From the NCBI GenBank assembly GCA_937952095.1, contig CALFYG010000073.1, positions 1 to 8,491 of the forward strand: a DNA stretch of 8,491 nt. The letters run 5' to 3'. A program made the position numbers and the translations under genes. The stretch's first letter is position 1, and each line of letters begins with the position of its first letter. Below the pieces are notes generated by a model. It ran no database searches, had not been told where the DNA came from, and saw nothing but the letters and a program-made list of their open reading frames with translations. Below are positions 5,378 to 8,491 of this stretch, piece by piece. This DNA comes from an uncultured Micrococcales bacterium (GTDB lineage: Bacteria; Actinomycetota; Actinomycetes; S36-B12; UBA10799).

Positions 5378-8300
5378 CGACGACGCGGTCGCGACCGGAC
5401 TGCTTCGCCTCGTACAGGGCAGCGTCCGCACGGGCGAGCAGGGCCGTGGCACCTTCGTCGGGTCCGGCGAGGACCGCCCCGATGCTCGCAGTCACCTGAA
5501 CCGGCTCATCGTTCACCACGATCGCCCGGGACAGTTCGGTGCGGATCTTCTCCGCCAGATGTGCGACCTGCTCGTCGTTGTGCACGCCCACCAGAACCAC
5601 GACGAACTCGTCGCCGCCGACCCGTGCGATGGGGTCGTCCCTGCGGACAGCGGCGCGAAGCCGTTCGCCCACAGTGACCAGGACCTGGTCACCGGTCGCG
5701 TGGCCGAAGCGGTCGTTCACCGGTTTCAGGCCGTCGAGGTCGAGTGCCAGGATCGCGATGCGCGTGCCGGTGCGAGGGATCCGCCCCAGAACCTTGCCCA
5801 ACTGCTCTGACAGTCCGCGCCGGTTCCCGAGCATCGTGAGGGGGTCATGGGTGGCGGCGTGGTGGAGGGCGGCTTGGGCCTCGCGGGCCTGGGTGACGTC
5901 GATGAACTGCGCGACGAAGGAGATGACAGAGCCCTGCTGGGAGCGCAGGGCGGCCAGGGACATCTCGGCGCGGACCATGGACCCGTCGATCTGCACCAAG
6001 CGGATCTCTTCGATGCCGGACGCGAGTTCGCTGTCGATCAGTCGCTTCTTCAATGCCTCGACCACCGGCCAGTCGTCGACATGGACGATGTCTCGAAGCC
6101 CGTGTCGCTGCAACCACCCGATCGACTGCCCGACCATTGCCGCCAGGGAGTTGTTGACCTGCGCGAACGCGCCATCGTGTTCCACCACAGCCATCCCGCT
6201 GGGGGCGGAGGCCATCGCCAGTCGGAACTGTTCCTCGCTGCGCGCCAGCGCTTCCACCGCTCGGACCTCGCCGTCGATGTTGCGCATCCCGACGATGATG
6301 CTGGCCAGTTCACCCTCGGAGTCGCTGATCAGGGTTGCCATCGCGGAGAACCAGCGGTACTCGCCATCCGCGCAGCGCGCCCGAATGGTCAGGCGGCCGG
6401 GAGTGTTGGGGGTCAGTGAGTGCGCGAAGTCGTGCACCGCCTTCAGGTCGGCGGGGTGTGCCCATGTCTTCGGGTCGCGCCCGATGAGGTCTCGCGGCAG
6501 GTATCCCAAGACGCTCACGCTGCTGGACGAGGCCCACGTGATCTTGTCGTTCTCGTCGAGCCGCATGACCACGTCGGCAGCATGCTCGGCGATCTGCCGG
6601 AACTCCGCCTCGCGTTGGGCCAGCAGTCGGCGGGTGGCGACCTCGTCCGAGAGGTCACGCAAGGTGGCGACTCGTCCGGTCACCTCACCACCGTCGCCAA
6701 GGATCGGGTTGGCTGACAGCGCGAACCACTTGTAGCCGCCGTCGGCCATGCGGATCCGCAGTTCCGCCTCCTGCGATTCGGCCTTGTCCAATGCGGCGTG
6801 GACCTGGCCGGCGGCCTCCAGATCGTTCGGGTGGACGAACTCCAGCAGGGTCCGTCCGATGAGGTCGTCAGCCTCCCACCCGGTCACCGGAGTCAATGAC
6901 TTCGAGGTCCAGATGATGATGCTCGCGCTGTCGCCGCGGATGACCACCTCGGACAGTGCTTCGGTGAGCGCCCGGTAGTGCTGCTCGGAGGTCTTGACCT
7001 GCTCCTGCAGGTGGGCCGACTCCGTCATGTCGATGATCTGCACGAGCAGACTGTCGATCACGCCCGCGTCAGTGCGGGTGGCGCTCACCGTGAGATCCCC
7101 GACGACGCGGGTACCGTCGGGCAGGAAGTAGTGGCGGACCGCACGCATCGACTCGACCTGCCCGGTAAGCAGTTCGTCCAGGGTTTCCAGGTCGCCGGGA
7201 ACCTCTGACGGGTCGGCGAGCTCCTGCCAGGTGACGGTGGCGAGTTCCTCTGCTGGTCGGCCGAGGAAGGTGCACAGCGCCTGGTTCGGATCGGTGATCC
7301 GACCCTCGGGCGTGATCAGGCACATCCCCACGGCTGAGTCGCGCATGGCCGCCCGGAACCGCTGTTCGCTCGCGGCCAGTGCCGCCTGTGCCTCGTGCCG
7401 GGCATGGATGTCGCGAAGGATCCCGACGCCGGCGATCGCACCGGAGGCGTCGTGGGTGACGCCAGCGCTGGCTTCGAGCCACCGGTAACCGCCGTCCTTC
7501 GTCTGCATGCGCAGCTCTACCGTGGCCAGATTCCCGGCGGCGGCCTCGTCGCGTGCGGCCTGGGCGGCTATTGCGTCGTCGGGGTGCACGAACTCGAGTC
7601 GGTACTTGCCGATCAGTTCCTCGGGCTGCCAGCCGGTCAGGCGGGTGACGTTCGGTGTGATCCAGGCAAGGCACCCGTTGGCGTCGAACTGGTAGAGCAC
7701 GTCGTTGCTGTTCTCCACCAGGAGGTTGAACCGCTCCAGTGACTGCCGCAGTTCCTGCTCCACGATGACCTGTTCGTGGACGTCGTGGAGCGAACTTATC
7801 GCGTACTCGAGGTCCCCGGCCTCCGACCAGACGAGCACGATGGTCGCGTCCATCCAGATGAATGAACCGTCGGGGCGCAGCACCCGGGCGCGGTTGCGCA
7901 GGCTGGTGGCTTTGTCGGCGAGGGCCTCCCGGTAGAGCGCCATGGCTTCGGGGACGTCATCCGGATGGACGATGAACTCCGAGGACCCCACCAGGTCCTC
8001 CGGACGATGGCCGAGGACCTTGCTGATGGACGGCGAGGCCCACAGGATCACCGACTCCGGGTCGTAGATGAGAACCACGTCGGAGGTGTTGTGCGCCAGG
8101 ATTCGGTAGAGCTGCTCTACCTCTCCGCGGTCGGCGAGTTCCCGCATGGCGGCGACCATGTATTCGACGTGGCCGTCCTTGTCGTACGACGCGCGCGCGG
8201 ACACCTCCACGCGCGTCACCTGCCCGTCTGCCTTCACCGCTCGGAACGTGTTCGAGTCATGCTCGCGGCGTTGGACGACCATGGCCCTGGCGGCGTTCTG

Positions 8301-8491
8301 AAGTGCGTCCCGGTCGTCGGGATGGGACAACTCGAACGGTGTGCCGACAACCTCCGAGGGCTTGTACCCGAAGACGTATTCCAGTGAAGGGGAGGCCCAC
8401 TCCAGGACACCCTCGGCGTTGTAGCGCAGAACCACGTCCGGAATGCTGCGGAGGATGGCTTCCTGCATCTCCAGCATCCCAGGGGACTGGC
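5364..8491 (-). CDS. Diguanylate cyclase with seven tandem PAS domains (5' end may be outside)
   Basis: From ATG 8477 the product has 1037 residues; the frame is open to the window edge without a ribosome binding site, so the true start may lie further upstream. PAS domains begin near residues 5, 123, 248, 370, 497, 623 and 747, each about 115-125 residues, most ending in an (I/L)xD or DxT motif followed by a short coiled-coil linker such as LAASEQRF or LARSEEQF. A single GGDEF domain follows (about 873-1035) and makes cyclic di-GMP from two GTP. The signature GGDEF (954-958) is intact, the metal site reads DLDGLKPVND (913-922), and the inhibitory I-site RxxD is present (Arg945, Asp948), so product feedback is expected. 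There is no EAL domain and no membrane segment in the visible part, suggesting a soluble sensor or an anchor outside the window. PAS ligands (heme, flavin, small molecules) cannot be told from the sequence. Confidence 0.93.
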   Translation of the reverse strand, partial: QSPGMLEMQEAILRSIPDVVLRYNAEGVLEWASPSLEYVFGYKPSEVVGTPFELSHPDDRDALQNAARAMVVQRREHDSNTFRAVKADGQVTRVEVSARASYDKDGHVEYMVAAMRELADRGEVEQLYRILAHNTSDVVLIYDPESVILWASPSISKVLGHRPEDLVGSSEFIVHPDDVPEAMALYREALADKATSLRNRARVLRPDGSFIWMDATIVLVWSEAGDLEYAISSLHDVHEQVIVEQELRQSLERFNLLVENSNDVLYQFDANGCLAWITPNVTRLTGWQPEELIGKYRLEFVHPDDAIAAQAARDEAAAGNLATVELRMQTKDGGYRWLEASAGVTHDASGAIAGVGILRDIHARHEAQAALAASEQRFRAAMRDSAVGMCLITPEGRITDPNQALCTFLGRPAEELATVTWQELADPSEVPGDLETLDELLTGQVESMRAVRHYFLPDGTRVVGDLTVSATRTDAGVIDSLLVQIIDMTESAHLQEQVKTSEQHYRALTEALSEVVIRGDSASIIIWTSKSLTPVTGWEADDLIGRTLLEFVHPNDLEAAGQVHAALDKAESQEAELRIRMADGGYKWFALSANPILGDGGEVTGRVATLRDLSDEVATRRLLAQREAEFRQIAEHAADVVMRLDENDKITWASSSSVSVLGYLPRDLIGRDPKTWAHPADLKAVHDFAHSLTPNTPGRLTIRARCADGEYRWFSAMATLISDSEGELASIIVGMRNIDGEVRAVEALARSEEQFRLAMASAPSGMAVVEHDGAFAQVNNSLAAMVGQSIGWLQRHGLRDIVHVDDWPVVEALKKRLIDSELASGIEEIRLVQIDGSMVRAEMSLAALRSQQGSVISFVAQFIDVTQAREAQAALHHAATHDPLTMLGNRRGLSEQLGKVLGRIPRTGTRIAILALDLDGLKPVNDRFGHATGDQVLVTVGERLRAAVRRDDPIARVGGDEFVVVLVGVHNDEQVAHLAEKIRTELSRAIVVNDEPVQVTASIGAVLAGPDEGATALLARADAALYEAKQSGRDRVVVKGD

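Noticed and set aside
5539..6735. A 398-residue plus-strand frame opposite the diguanylate cyclase
   Set aside because: It is rich in Ser, Arg and Thr and has no motif. The minus strand carries clear PAS and GGDEF domains over the same bases.
1..8491. CRISPR array, riboswitch, toxin-antitoxin pair or phage genes
   Set aside because: No regularly spaced repeats, aptamer-like leaders, antitoxin-toxin gene pairs or phage structural motifs were seen on either strand.

Overview
The window looks like high-GC Actinomycetota DNA (about 1080-8491) joined at about position 586 to a short piece that looks proteobacterial (1-586). The actinobacterial call rests on very high third-position GC, an initiator tRNA with no encoded CCA, TANNNT-type -10 boxes, a likely leaderless GTG start, and the protein families present. 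Genus cannot be fixed from the sequence. The first 586 bases hold the 3' end of a low-molecular-weight-phosphatase-type arsenate reductase and the first ~119 residues of an ACR3 arsenite exporter, in Burkholderiales-like ars operon order. The exporter stops abruptly inside its third membrane segment.

Layout. 1-586: truncated ars operon (+). 587-1078: non-ars DNA with no recognisable gene, only three small overlapping minus-strand reading frames and a hairpin that probably terminates the tRNA. 1079-1152: initiator tRNA-Met (-). 1165-1725: RBBP9/YdeN-type serine hydrolase (-), whose stop codon lies inside the likely tRNA -10 box. 1793-3850: large secreted protein of unknown function (+), divergent from the hydrolase. 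3931-4173: CsbD-family stress protein (+) with its own likely promoter. 4193-5377: compact cytochrome P450 (+), possibly leaderless. 5364-8491: diguanylate cyclase with seven tandem PAS domains (-), convergent with the P450 and overlapping its 3' end by 14 bp; its 5' end may lie outside the window.

The genes do not form one pathway. They are a run of independently transcribed housekeeping, stress and signalling genes. The points most worth a second look are the ars junction (real insertion or assembly chimera), the P450 that lacks much of the usual J/J' helix region, the uncharacterised secreted protein with a hydrophobic segment followed by a coiled coil, the mosaic seven-PAS sensor, and the micro-ORF patch beside the initiator tRNA.
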